From positions 4,389,501-4,453,500 of the forward strand of contig NZ_CP107783.1 of assembly GCF_036345255.1 (NCBI RefSeq): 64,000 nt of DNA, read 5' to 3'. A program made the translations under genes and the position numbers. The stretch is from Streptomyces sp. NBC_00569. GTDB taxonomy: Bacteria > Actinomycetota > Actinomycetes > Streptomycetales > Streptomycetaceae. How positions within the stretch are numbered: the stretch's first letter is position 1; each line of letters opens with the position of its first letter. Shown here piece after piece: positions 55,189 to 63,849 of the stretch. The notes beneath the pieces are model-generated. The model ran no database searches. It had not been told where the DNA came from and was given only the letters and a program-made list of their open reading frames with translations.

Positions 55189-56259
55189 GTGTCGGCAGCG
55201 CACCGCAAGCCCCGACAGCGCTCGCTCACCGGCCCCACGGCCCGCACCGCGGCGACCCTCGCTCTCGCCTCCGCGGCGACCGCCACCGCCCTGGACGGCG
55301 CGGCGCACGCGGACCCCCGGCTCACCCCCAGCCAGGTGAAGGCGAAGGTCGACCGGCTCTACCAGGAGGCCGAGAAGGCCACCGAGAAGTACAACGGCGC
55401 CAAGGAGAAGGCGGACAAGGCCGAGAAGAAGCTCGGCTCCCTGCGCGACGAGGCGGCCCGCAGGACGGACCGGCTTAACACCCAGCGCGAGGCGCTCGGT
55501 TCGGCCGCCGCCGCGCAGTACCGCACCGGCGCCCTCGACCCCGCGGTCCAGCTCGTCCTGTCCTCCGACCCCGCCCGGTACCTCGACAACGCGGCGCTCG
55601 CCGACCGGCTCGGCACCCGGCAGGCCTCCGCGGTGGGGCGCGTGCAGCGCGAGCTCCGGCAGATCGACCAGCTGCGGGCCGAGGCGGACGGCCGGCTCGC
55701 CGAGCTGCGCAGGCGGCAGGGCGAGCTGAAGAAGCAGAAGAAGGCGGTCACCGGGAAGCTGGCCGAGGCGAAGCGTCTGCTCGACCAGCTTCCGGCCGCC
55801 GAGCGCACCGGCGTCGGAGCGGGCGCCGGCGACACCGGCGCGGCCGGCCGCGCCTCCCGCTCGGACTCCTCCCGCGACATGCCGTCCGGCGCCCTGCCCA
55901 AGGCCCCGGACTCCCGCACGGCGGCGGCCATCGCCTACGCCTACAACGCCCTCGGCAGCCCCTACGTATGGGGCGCCACGGGCCCGAACTCCTTCGACTG
56001 CTCCGGCCTCACCCAGGCCGCGTACCGCTCCGCGGGCATCTCCCTGCCCCGCACGACGTACTCCCAGATCAACGCGGGCCCGCGCATCCCACGCTCCCAA
56101 CTGCAGCCGGGTGACCTGGTGTTCTTCTACTCGGGCATCAGCCACGTGGGGCTCTACATCGGCAACGGCAAGATGATCCACGCCCCGAACCCGAGCGCCC
56201 CGGTCCGCATCGCCCCGATCGACCAGATGCCGTTCGCGGGGGCTACGCGGGTGGCGTGA
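55189..56259 (+). CDS. NlpC/P60 (C40) cell-wall hydrolase, second copy
   Basis: 356 residues. Exported (hydrophobic region about 15-40, cleavage near AHADPR), a coiled coil (about 45-210) and a C40 domain from about 245 with Cys in FDCSGLTQA, His in ISHVGLYIG and His in MIHAPNPS. It is strongly similar to the copy at 52374 in order of domains and in sequence. GTG 55189 aligns with the start of that paralogue and lies 10 nt after GGAAGGA; GTG 55180 is in frame too. No c-di-AMP riboswitch is present here. Confidence 0.92.
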   Translation: MSAAHRKPRQRSLTGPTARTAATLALASAATATALDGAAHADPRLTPSQVKAKVDRLYQEAEKATEKYNGAKEKADKAEKKLGSLRDEAARRTDRLNTQREALGSAAAAQYRTGALDPAVQLVLSSDPARYLDNAALADRLGTRQASAVGRVQRELRQIDQLRAEADGRLAELRRRQGELKKQKKAVTGKLAEAKRLLDQLPAAERTGVGAGAGDTGAAGRASRSDSSRDMPSGALPKAPDSRTAAAIAYAYNALGSPYVWGATGPNSFDCSGLTQAAYRSAGISLPRTTYSQINAGPRIPRSQLQPGDLVFFYSGISHVGLYIGNGKMIHAPNPSAPVRIAPIDQMPFAGATRVA

Positions 56260-56291
56260 GCCGGGCGGTGCCCGCCGGTACTGTCAGGGTC

Positions 56292-56930
56292 ATGCCTAGC
56301 CGTGCGCTGCCGCCGCCTCCGCCCCCTGTCCGACTCCGTGCGTGGCCGGACCGGCAGACGCTGCTCACCGACCGCGGCATGGCCCTCGACGAGCTGCGCA
56401 GGGCATACCTCGCGGCGCACCGGCTCCTGCTGCTGTGGCTGTGCGCTTTCGGCGGCGTCATCGGCTGGGCACTGCTGGTCCAGCCGTTCCAGCTCATCGA
56501 GGACAAGGATCCGCTCACCTTCGTCTTCGGCCCGGTCTTCGTGATCCTCGGCCTGGCGGCGCTCGCCCCCGCGGTCGTCGGCGTGGTCCTCGGCATGCGC
56601 CGCGACCGGCACATTCGCGAACTCACCGATGCCTGGGCCGCGTTGGACACCGACCCCGCGGCCGATGCCCGGCTGCGCTCCCCCGGCGCCAGTCTCACCT
56701 GGTGCCTGTCGTCACTCGTGGTGTGCGCGCTCGGCCTGTGGGCATCTCTCGGCACGGCCGCGTACGCCGAACCGGGGCGGGACACGTACGTGGATGTCAC
56801 CTTCGGCATGGGCGCGGGCATCATCCTCTGGCTGACGGGCCTCATCGGCATCAGGAAGGCACTGGGCCACTACCGCTGGGCGATGCGGAGGCTCAGCCCG
56901 GCGCCCGCACGGAGCGGCGCGCACCGCTGA
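56292..56930 (+). CDS. Membrane protein of unknown function, four helices
   Basis: 212 residues. Hydrophobic segments LLLLWLCAFGGVIGWALLV, VFVILGLAALAPAVVGVVLG, LTWCLSSLVVCALGLWASL and GMGAGIILWLTGLIGI are separated by charged loops. No family is recognised with confidence. ATG 56292 is chosen because a TACTGT box (56279-56284) ends 7 nt upstream, giving a leaderless message; an upstream in-frame GTG at 56256 would precede that promoter. Confidence 0.7.
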   Translation: MPSRALPPPPPPVRLRAWPDRQTLLTDRGMALDELRRAYLAAHRLLLLWLCAFGGVIGWALLVQPFQLIEDKDPLTFVFGPVFVILGLAALAPAVVGVVLGMRRDRHIRELTDAWAALDTDPAADARLRSPGASLTWCLSSLVVCALGLWASLGTAAYAEPGRDTYVDVTFGMGAGIILWLTGLIGIRKALGHYRWAMRRLSPAPARSGAHR

Positions 56931-56954
56931 CGGCGCGCACCGGCCCCCGGACCG

Positions 56955-57677
56955 TCACACCAGGCGCCGCGCCGTGGCCCACCGGGTCAGCTCATGGCGG
57001 TTCGACAGCTGGAGCTTTCTCAGGACCGCCGAGACATGGGACTCGACCGTCTTGACGGAGATGAACAGCTGCTTGGCGATCTCCTTGTACGCATAGCCGC
57101 GGGCGATGAGGCGCAGGACCTCGCGCTCGCGCTGCGTCAGTCGGTCGAGGTCCTCGTCGACCGGCGGAGCGTCGGTCGAGGCGAACGCGTCGAGGACGAA
57201 GCCCGCCAGACGCGGCGAGAAGACCGCGTCGCCGTCCTGGACGCGGAAGATCGAGTCGACCAGGTCCGTGCCGGTGATCGTCTTGGTGACGTATCCGCGG
57301 GCGCCGCCGCGGATGACGCCGATGACGTCCTCCGCCGCGTCCGAGACGGACAGGGCCAGGAAGCGGACCGGGTTGTCGGCGGCCGCCATCAACGGGGCAC
57401 AGCGGCGCAGGACTTCGACACCGCCGCCACCGGGAAGGTGCACGTCGAGGAGGACGACCTCGGGGCGCGTGGCCGTGATGACCGTGACCGCCTGGTCCAC
57501 GTCCGCGGCTTCGCCGACCACCTCGACGCCCGTCGTCTCCGTGCGACCGATCTCCGCCTGGACGCCGGTGCGGAACATCCGGTGGTCGTCGACAAGGACC
57601 ACGCGCGCGTGACGGCCGACCGGCTCCGTCTCCGGTGCGTTCGCCGCGCTCGCGTCAGGCTTGAGCTCGTCACTCAT
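56955..57677 (-). CDS. LuxR/NarL-type response regulator
   Basis: 240 residues. Receiver domain 24-150 with the acidic pair VVLVDDH and phosphoacceptor Asp 78 in VVLLDVHLPG; the C-terminal LuxR helix-turn-helix (about 178-238) contains LTQREREVLRLIARGYAYKEIAKQL and SVKTVESHVSAVLRKL. The start overlaps the kinase stop by 4 bp. With the PspC kinase and the divergent PspC/LiaF-like protein it forms a likely envelope-stress system. Confidence 0.92.
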   Translation of the reverse strand: MSDELKPDASAANAPETEPVGRHARVVLVDDHRMFRTGVQAEIGRTETTGVEVVGEAADVDQAVTVITATRPEVVLLDVHLPGGGGVEVLRRCAPLMAAADNPVRFLALSVSDAAEDVIGVIRGGARGYVTKTITGTDLVDSIFRVQDGDAVFSPRLAGFVLDAFASTDAPPVDEDLDRLTQREREVLRLIARGYAYKEIAKQLFISVKTVESHVSAVLRKLQLSNRHELTRWATARRLV

Positions 57678-58978
57678 GGGGTCTTCTCCGCCCTCTTCAT
57701 GGTCAGTTCGACCTCCGTGCCACCGTCCGGCACCGCGCGCAGCCGCGCCGTGCCGCCGTTGCGCTCCATCCGGCCGATGATCGATTCTCGTACGCCCATC
57801 CGGTCCGCGGGAATCGAGTCGAGGTCGAAGCCGGGGCCCCGGTCGCGTACGGACACGAACACCGTCTCCTCCTCGACCTCGGCATAGACCTGGACCGCAC
57901 CGCCCTCGCCACCGTACTTGGCGGCATTCACCATCGCTTCCCGCGCGGCCTGCATCTGTGCCGAGAGACCGTCGTCGAGCGGGCAGTCGCCGACCACCAC
58001 GACCTCGAGGGGTACTCCGTGCTTGTCCTCGACCTCGGCCGCGCTGCGTTTGACCGCCTCCGCGACCGTGCCGGGCTCCTCCGCCTCGTCCTTCCCGTTC
58101 CCCTCGGGTCTGTAGAGCCAGGCCCGCAGATCGCGCTCCTGGGCACGGGCCAGGCGCCGCACCTCGCTCGCACTCTCCGCGTTCCGCTGGATCAGCGTGA
58201 GCGTGTGCAGCACCGAGTCATGGACATGGGCGGCGACCTCGGCCCGCTCCTGCGCGCGGATCCGCATGAGGCGCTCCTCGGACAGATCCTGCGTCATGCG
58301 CACGAGATAGGGGCCGGCGAGGAGTGCGATTCCGACGAGGACGGCGAGGGCGGCCTGAAGGATGGAGCCGAGGTGCTCGGCCGACCCCTGGAGCACGAAG
58401 ATCCCGGTGACACCGGCCCCGACCAGTAAGACGCCGGCCGCGGCCCGCGCCAGATTCAGCGTGCGCTTGCGGCGCCCGGCCTCCATCCAGCGGGCCCGGC
58501 GCGCATTGTCGGCCTGGCGCCAGACGAGGGCCACGCCCGCACCGACGAGGAGCGTCGGCCACAGATACGCCTTCGCGTTGCCCGCCAGATTCACGTTGCC
58601 GACGAACACCATCGACACGACGACCATGAGGAGCAGGGCGACGATCTGCCCCTTGTCCGGCTTGCGGGCGACGAGTCGGCGCCGCCCGTCCTGCGCCGTC
58701 TCCGTGGTGAAAGCCGGAGGTCGCTCGCTGCCCACGCCGCCGACGCCGAGCGGGACGAAGAACCAGAACGCCGCGTACAGGAGCGCGCCGAGGCCGTCCG
58801 CCATGAACAGGCCCACGAAGACCAGCCGCACCCAGATCACGGGCAGGCCGAGATGCCCGGCGAGCCCCCGCGCCACTCCACCGAGCCAGCGTCCGTCGCT
58901 GGAGCGGTAGAGCTTGCGCGGCGGCCGCGGGACGTCAACGGGTGGTGCTGCGGCTTCCGGCATGCCATCGATGGTCAC
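57674..58978 (-). CDS. Sensor histidine kinase with N-terminal PspC domain
   Basis: 434 residues. An N-terminal PspC domain (about 20-85: RKLYRSSDGRWLGGVARGLAGHLGLPVIWVRLVF) is followed by several membrane helices (to about 235), a HisKA_3 dimerisation helix with the phospho-His in VAAHVHDSVLHTLTLIQ, and an HATPase domain (N box REAMVNAAKYG, G box RDRGPGFDLDS). It is the partner of the overlapping LuxR regulator. PspC kinases sense membrane or cell-wall damage; the signal here is inferred. Confidence 0.9.
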   Translation of the reverse strand: MTIDGMPEAAAPPVDVPRPPRKLYRSSDGRWLGGVARGLAGHLGLPVIWVRLVFVGLFMADGLGALLYAAFWFFVPLGVGGVGSERPPAFTTETAQDGRRRLVARKPDKGQIVALLLMVVVSMVFVGNVNLAGNAKAYLWPTLLVGAGVALVWRQADNARRARWMEAGRRKRTLNLARAAAGVLLVGAGVTGIFVLQGSAEHLGSILQAALAVLVGIALLAGPYLVRMTQDLSEERLMRIRAQERAEVAAHVHDSVLHTLTLIQRNAESASEVRRLARAQERDLRAWLYRPEGNGKDEAEEPGTVAEAVKRSAAEVEDKHGVPLEVVVVGDCPLDDGLSAQMQAAREAMVNAAKYGGEGGAVQVYAEVEEETVFVSVRDRGPGFDLDSIPADRMGVRESIIGRMERNGGTARLRAVPDGGTEVELTMKRAEKTP

Positions 58979-59125
58979 ACGTGGAGCGGACCCCGGGCAT
59001 CAGGGTCGAGCCCGGAGAATCCCCTGATCTCCGGCCCGGCCCCGAGCGCCGTCAGGGGCGATTTCAGGGTTCGTCCAGGGTCGTCCCGACTGCCGCGGCG
59101 GACCTGCGCCCGTCACCATGGACGC

Positions 59126-60517
59126 ATGACAGATCACCAGCACGCCTCGACGGGAGCGCAGGCCGGGCAGCCGCAGGACGCGGTGTCCGGGCGCGGCTCC
59201 GGCGGTGCGTCCGCGCCGCCCGCACCGGGACAGGAGCCCGGCGTCCCCGCGCCGCCGGGCAAGTTCCGGCGCGACCGGCGGCACGGGACGCTGGGCGGGG
59301 TGTGCGCGGGCCTCGGCCGGCACTGCGACATGGATCCGGTGATCTTCCGGATCGGGCTCGCGGTACTCGCCGCGACCGGCGGGCTCGGCCTGATCTTCTA
59401 CGGCTTCGCCTGGCTCTTCGTCCCGTACGACGACGAGGAGGAGAACGAGGCGCGCAAGCTCCTCTCCGGCCGTGTGGACGGCCCGGCGCTGACGGCCGTG
59501 CTCTTCGCGCTCGTCGGCTGCGGACTCTTCCTCTCCATGCTGAACAACGGCGGGGTGCTCACCTTCGCCGCCGTCCTCGCCCTGCTCCTCGCGGGCGCGG
59601 GGTACTGGTCCCAGCAGCGCGGCGCGGCCGACCCCGACCCCCTGGCCGCGCAGACCGTGGCCGACGCGCCACCAGAGGCCCAGGCGCCGCCCGTCACCGG
59701 GGCGCCTTCCTGGTGGCGGGACCCGATAGTCAAGGACGGCACGCACGTCGGCGGGACCGGGTACTTCTGGGGGCCCGACAGCGGCGTCGACATCCGGTAC
59801 GAGCCCACGGCGCACGCGCACCGTACGGTCTGGGGCCCTGACGTCCCCTCCCGCGGTCCGGAAAGCCGAGCACCCAAGCAGCGCGGGCCGCGCTGGATCG
59901 GTGGCTGGACGTTCCTCCTCGCACTGGCCGCTGGCTGCGCGGGCACCGCCTCGACGTGGCACGGCCACCCGCTCGGCACGTCTCTCCAGGCCGGTCTCGC
60001 GTGCGCGCTCGTCGTGTTCGGCCTGGGCATCGCGCTCAGCGCCTTCGTCGGGCGGACCGGCGCCGGCTCGATCGTCCTCGCGGTCATCACGGCCGGGCTC
60101 CTCGCCGCTTCGGCCGCACTCCCCTCCAACATCACCACCCACTGGGTGCGCACCGACTGGACCCCGGCATCCGTCGCCCAGGTCGCGCCGCGATACGAGC
60201 TCGGGACGGGCGTCGGCACGCTGGATCTGAGCGGGATCGACATCGGCAAGGGCAAGACGCTGACGACGCGGGCGGAGGTCGGGGCGGGGCAGCTCAAGGT
60301 CGTCGTGCCGAGAGACGCGACGGTCGTGCTGCGGGCCGAGGTGGGCGTCGGGGACATCCGGCTGCCGGACGAGAAGACACAGGACGTGGACATCCGTCCG
60401 GGACAGGAGCAAAGGGTGACCCTCGCACCGTCGGTGGGCAGCAAGGACGGCGGCACGATCGAGCTGCGGCTCGAAGTCGGTGTCGGACAGGCGGAGGTGG
60501 CCCGTGCCACGTCATGA
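59126..60517 (+). CDS. PspC domain protein with LiaF-like C-terminus
   Basis: 463 residues. Disordered N-terminus; PspC domain about 45-105 (RRDRRHGTLGGVCAGLGRHCDMDPVIFRIGLAVL); membrane helices to about 335; then a beta-rich C-terminal domain about 357-463 (GVGTLDLSGIDIGKGKTL, GAGQLKVVVPRDATVVLRAEVGVGDIRLP) like the cell-wall-active antibiotic response domain of LiaF. It is divergent from the kinase gene. LiaF proteins restrain a LiaSR-type pair, and the same role is likely here. CACCAT (59114-59119) ends 6 nt before ATG 59126, suggesting a leaderless start. Confidence 0.85.
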   Translation: MTDHQHASTGAQAGQPQDAVSGRGSGGASAPPAPGQEPGVPAPPGKFRRDRRHGTLGGVCAGLGRHCDMDPVIFRIGLAVLAATGGLGLIFYGFAWLFVPYDDEEENEARKLLSGRVDGPALTAVLFALVGCGLFLSMLNNGGVLTFAAVLALLLAGAGYWSQQRGAADPDPLAAQTVADAPPEAQAPPVTGAPSWWRDPIVKDGTHVGGTGYFWGPDSGVDIRYEPTAHAHRTVWGPDVPSRGPESRAPKQRGPRWIGGWTFLLALAAGCAGTASTWHGHPLGTSLQAGLACALVVFGLGIALSAFVGRTGAGSIVLAVITAGLLAASAALPSNITTHWVRTDWTPASVAQVAPRYELGTGVGTLDLSGIDIGKGKTLTTRAEVGAGQLKVVVPRDATVVLRAEVGVGDIRLPDEKTQDVDIRPGQEQRVTLAPSVGSKDGGTIELRLEVGVGQAEVARATS

Positions 60518-60749
60518 GTTCCAGCCGGGAAAGCTGATCGCGGGCCTGTTCCTGACCGCGGCCGGAGCCCTCTACCTGGGCGACGCGCTGGGAAGCTGGC
60601 GGCTGCCGTGGTTCACGGTGCTCCCCATGGTCGTCGCCGGCCTGTCCCTGGCCGGAGCGGCAGGCACGGCAACCTACGCGATCCGTCGCCGCCAAAGACC
60701 CCACGTAACGGATTCCGGCTCCGTGAAGGGCGTGAGAGACACCCCGTGA
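60504..60749 (+). CDS. Small two-helix membrane protein
   Basis: 81 residues with hydrophobic segments LIAGLFLTAAGALYLGDAL and LPMVVAGLSLAGAAGTATYAI, and a basic C-terminal tail. GTG 60504 has GGAGG 7 nt upstream and overlaps the end of the LiaF-like gene by 14 bp, so it belongs to the same operon. Function unknown; probably an accessory of the envelope-stress system. Confidence 0.75.
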   Translation: MPRHEFQPGKLIAGLFLTAAGALYLGDALGSWRLPWFTVLPMVVAGLSLAGAAGTATYAIRRRQRPHVTDSGSVKGVRDTP

Positions 60750-60848
60750 GGGGCACGGGGGACTGCGCGCCCAGCTCCACCCGCCCCGCGACCGAACCAC
60801 GACACGGGCCCCCGGAAAAAGGACGCGTCGCCGAACACAAGGATCCCG

Positions 60849-61376
60849 TCAGCCCAGCCCACCCCGGGCCCGGCGCCGAGCCGCAAGCATCGCATCCACC
60901 GAGAACACCGACGCTCCCGCAAGCACCAGCGGCAGCCACGCCATCAGATAGGCGAGATCGTTGCCCAGGTAATAGGGCTCGGTCGCCCAGCTCACCGTCA
61001 GCCACAGGCTCAGCGAGATCAGCATCCCCCCGACCGCGGCGAGCCGGGCGAGCAGACCGATCAACGTGCCGATGCCGACGGCCAGTTCACCGAAGGCGAT
61101 CGCGTAGCCGAAGCCGGCCGGGTTCTTGAGCGCCAGGTCGACCATGGCGGGGATGGCGGAGATGTCCCGCACGCCGCGCATCTGCTCACCGATCGACCCC
61201 GATCCGGTGGCGTGGAAGAACGCGCTGTTGGTCAGTTTGTCGAGCCCCGCGTAGATGAAGGTGACGCCGAGGAAGATCCGCAAGGGAAGGAGCGCGAACC
61301 GTTGAGCACTGTCCCGCCAGCTGCCTCTGCCGTTGACGTAATCGGTATGGGTGTCCGTCCGCATGCCATGAGCCAT
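60849..61376 (-). CDS. DoxX family membrane protein
   Basis: 175 residues from ATG 61376. The first segment LLPLRIFLGVTFIYAGLDKLTN is the DoxX signature; GYAIAFGELAVGIGTLIGLLARLAAVGGMLIS and the C-terminal helix complete four membrane spans. DoxX proteins are linked to redox or quinone functions. A TATGGT box at 61439-61434 makes the longer GTG start (61430) unlikely, since it would sit at or before the RNA start. Confidence 0.8.
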   Translation of the reverse strand: MAHGMRTDTHTDYVNGRGSWRDSAQRFALLPLRIFLGVTFIYAGLDKLTNSAFFHATGSGSIGEQMRGVRDISAIPAMVDLALKNPAGFGYAIAFGELAVGIGTLIGLLARLAAVGGMLISLSLWLTVSWATEPYYLGNDLAYLMAWLPLVLAGASVFSVDAMLAARRRARGGLG

Positions 61377-61501
61377 CGCCCGTCTGCCGCCTCTCGCGCC
61401 CGCATCGGTGCCCTCAAAATTGCCCGTCACCAGACCATACGTACGAGTGGACGCGACTGCTCAGTAACGTTTGGTCATTGCCGCAGGCCGGACGCGGGCA
61501 C

Positions 61502-62818
61502 TCAGTCCGAAACGTCGATCGCGCACCGGTTCGTCTCCACGCCCGCCGCGGTGACGACCTGGACGTCGACCCGCCCCGGCTCGACGTCCACGGGGACCGG
61601 GACCGTCAGGGCCGAGTCGGTGGGGTTGGTGAAGCCGCCCTGCACCGGGACGAGAGGCACATGGACGTGCACGGGTCCGATGCGGACGACCATGCGGGCG
61701 AGCCGGTCCGCGGTGGCCGCGCCGGGCGGCACGAAGCCGGCTCCGCGGATCTCGATGTCGTCGCCGGTACGGATCGGCGCGTCCAGGTCCCCGGCCTCGC
61801 GGGACCGTACGACCGAAAGGATCACGGGCCGGCCGCCCTCCGCGTACTTGGCCGCGAGATACGTGGCCGCCGAGACCAGGACCAGCAGGGCAAGCCCCCA
61901 GGGCAGATCCGGCAGTTGTCCGGGGCGGCGGGCGAGGCGCACCGCGACGAACACCAGGGAGACGGCCGAGATCAGCACGTACTGGATGTCGGCGAAGGTG
62001 CCGCGTCCTGAGTCGTCGGTGAGCAGGTCGGCGGCGCGCGGCCGGTCCGCGCGCACCTTCTGCAGGCGCTGGCCGAGCACGCGCAGCCCCACGACCCGGC
62101 GCACCAGGACGGCGACCCCGCAGACGACGGCGAGGACGGTCACCACCCCGGCTCCCCGGGCGAGTGCAAGACCCGCGATCAGCGCGTCCCGTTCACGGTG
62201 GCCGGAGGCGCCGGCCAGCTCGCCCGCCAGGACAAGCACGGCGTACACCACGACGAGGACCCAGCAGGCGGCGACGGCGCGGGAGGTGGACAGGCGGTTG
62301 TCCTCGCCGACGACCGGGGCGAGCACTCCGCCGGCCGACCGGTGGACGTAGGCCGCGCCGGTCAGGAGGCCGCCCACGACGACCGCCGCCAGCAGCCCGG
62401 CCGTGCGCGCCGTCGTCCAGCCCGCGCCGATCGCCGTGAGCGCCTGCACGATCAGGAGCAGCGCGCACCCGCCCCACACCACGCCGACGGTGCGCGGCCA
62501 CAGCCCCGCGAGCCACGCGTCACCCTCGGCGCGCCCGCGATCGGCCATGTCCCGCGCGGACTGCGTCAGCTCGTCCGAGACCCACTGGCGGGACGCGCCC
62601 GCCGAGTGCGCGACAGCGGCGGGCAGCCCCTGTCCGGCCGCCAGTTCGTCCCGCTTCGCGAGGAACGCGGCCACGGCCCTGCGGTGCCCTTCGCGCGCTC
62701 CGTGCGGGCAGTCGCCGCAGGTGCAGCCCCCGCTGTGCGTTCCCTCTCGCGCCTCCTGGACCGCCACCCGGTACGCCCACCTTCCCATCCGGAGCCCGCC
62801 CGACCCGAACGGCCGCAC
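61502..62818 (-). CDS. Membrane protein with N-terminal Cys/His cluster and Ig-like C-terminus
   Basis: 438 residues. The N-terminus has CTCGDCPH (C32, C34, C37, H39), a probable metal site, then a charged helix. About eight membrane helices follow (residues 110-325), then a C-terminal beta-domain (about 345-438: GDDIEIRGAGFVPPGAA, VEPGRVDVQVVTAAGVETN) resembling an IPT/TIG Ig-like fold. No known family is recognised. GTG 62818 has GGAAG 5 nt upstream; ATG 62788 is a later in-frame option that would keep the Cys cluster. Confidence 0.7.
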   Translation of the reverse strand: MRPFGSGGLRMGRWAYRVAVQEAREGTHSGGCTCGDCPHGAREGHRRAVAAFLAKRDELAAGQGLPAAVAHSAGASRQWVSDELTQSARDMADRGRAEGDAWLAGLWPRTVGVVWGGCALLLIVQALTAIGAGWTTARTAGLLAAVVVGGLLTGAAYVHRSAGGVLAPVVGEDNRLSTSRAVAACWVLVVVYAVLVLAGELAGASGHRERDALIAGLALARGAGVVTVLAVVCGVAVLVRRVVGLRVLGQRLQKVRADRPRAADLLTDDSGRGTFADIQYVLISAVSLVFVAVRLARRPGQLPDLPWGLALLVLVSAATYLAAKYAEGGRPVILSVVRSREAGDLDAPIRTGDDIEIRGAGFVPPGAATADRLARMVVRIGPVHVHVPLVPVQGGFTNPTDSALTVPVPVDVEPGRVDVQVVTAAGVETNRCAIDVSD

Positions 62819-62940
62819 GTCAACTTCCGTGTAATGACTGGGAATTGTGCCGTACGCAAGGCCCTCCAGGGCCGCCAGGTCCGGTCAGAGGGGGTGAACG
62901 GCGAACGCCCGTGTTGACCCCCGAGGCCACAGCCCCGTGC

Positions 62941-63732
62941 TCAGGACAGCAGATCCGGCTCCGCGCTGCTGATGTCCTGCCACAGGGGCTGATGGTTGAT
63001 CCACGCGACCAGGTCGCCGCCCAGCTGTTCCCGCGACGCCACGGCCTGGTGGTAGTCGATCAGGATCGGGCGACCCGCGGCCCGCGCGGCGAGCTGCACC
63101 TGGCAGGAGCGCTCCATCGACAGGAACCACCACGCGGCCGAGTCGACGGAGTCACCCACGGTGAGCAGCCCGTGGTTGCGCAGGATGAGTGCCTTGTACG
63201 AGCCGAGCGCGGCCGCGATCCGCCGCCCCTCGTCGGGGTCCACGGCCACGCCGGTGTACTCGTCGAGCAGCGCGTGGTCCTCGTAGAAGGCGCACGCCTC
63301 CTGGGTGATCGGGTCGATCAGCTCGCCCAGCGTGGACAGGGCCCGCCCGTACAGCGAGTGGCAGTGTGCGACGGCGACGACGTCGGGCCGCGCCCGGTGG
63401 ACCTGGGCGTGGACGGTGAACGCGGCCTGGTTCACATGGCGGCGGCCCTCGACGACCTGCCCGTCCCCGTTGGCGAGGACCAGGTCGGACACGGTGACGT
63501 GCTTGAACGGCATCCCGAACGGGTTCACCCAGTAGCAGTCGTCGTACTCCGGGTCCCGCGCCGTGATGTGCCCCGACACCCCGTCCTCGTAGCCGAGACG
63601 CCCGAAGATGCGCAGCGCGCCCGCGAGCCGCTCCTTGCGGTGCCGGCGCTCGTCGGCCGCGGAGTCATGGATGGGGGGCATCGCGAACTGGAGGTGTTCG
63701 GCGGGCACCGGCGGGGGCATCTGCGTGGACAT
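62941..63732 (-). CDS. Class II aldolase/adducin family protein
   Basis: 263 residues. GRLGYEDGVSGHITARDPE at the N-terminus, the zinc His pair in VAVAHCHSLYGRAL and the third His in LILRNHGLLTVGDSV are the family landmarks. Members are sugar-phosphate aldolases or epimerases, but many actinobacterial ones are uncharacterised and adducin-like, so the substrate is open. ATG 63732. A convincing operon partner is not seen. Confidence 0.82.
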   Translation of the reverse strand: MSTQMPPPVPAEHLQFAMPPIHDSAADERRHRKERLAGALRIFGRLGYEDGVSGHITARDPEYDDCYWVNPFGMPFKHVTVSDLVLANGDGQVVEGRRHVNQAAFTVHAQVHRARPDVVAVAHCHSLYGRALSTLGELIDPITQEACAFYEDHALLDEYTGVAVDPDEGRRIAAALGSYKALILRNHGLLTVGDSVDSAAWWFLSMERSCQVQLAARAAGRPILIDYHQAVASREQLGGDLVAWINHQPLWQDISSAEPDLLS

Positions 63733-63849
63733 GGAGCGGAAGTTACCTCCGAGGAGCGCAGGAGGACAGAGGCGGGCGGTGAAGAGAGTGCGCCGAACTG
63801 CCGCTCATACCGGACAGCGGGTGTCGGGTATCCGCGACAGACTCGACGT

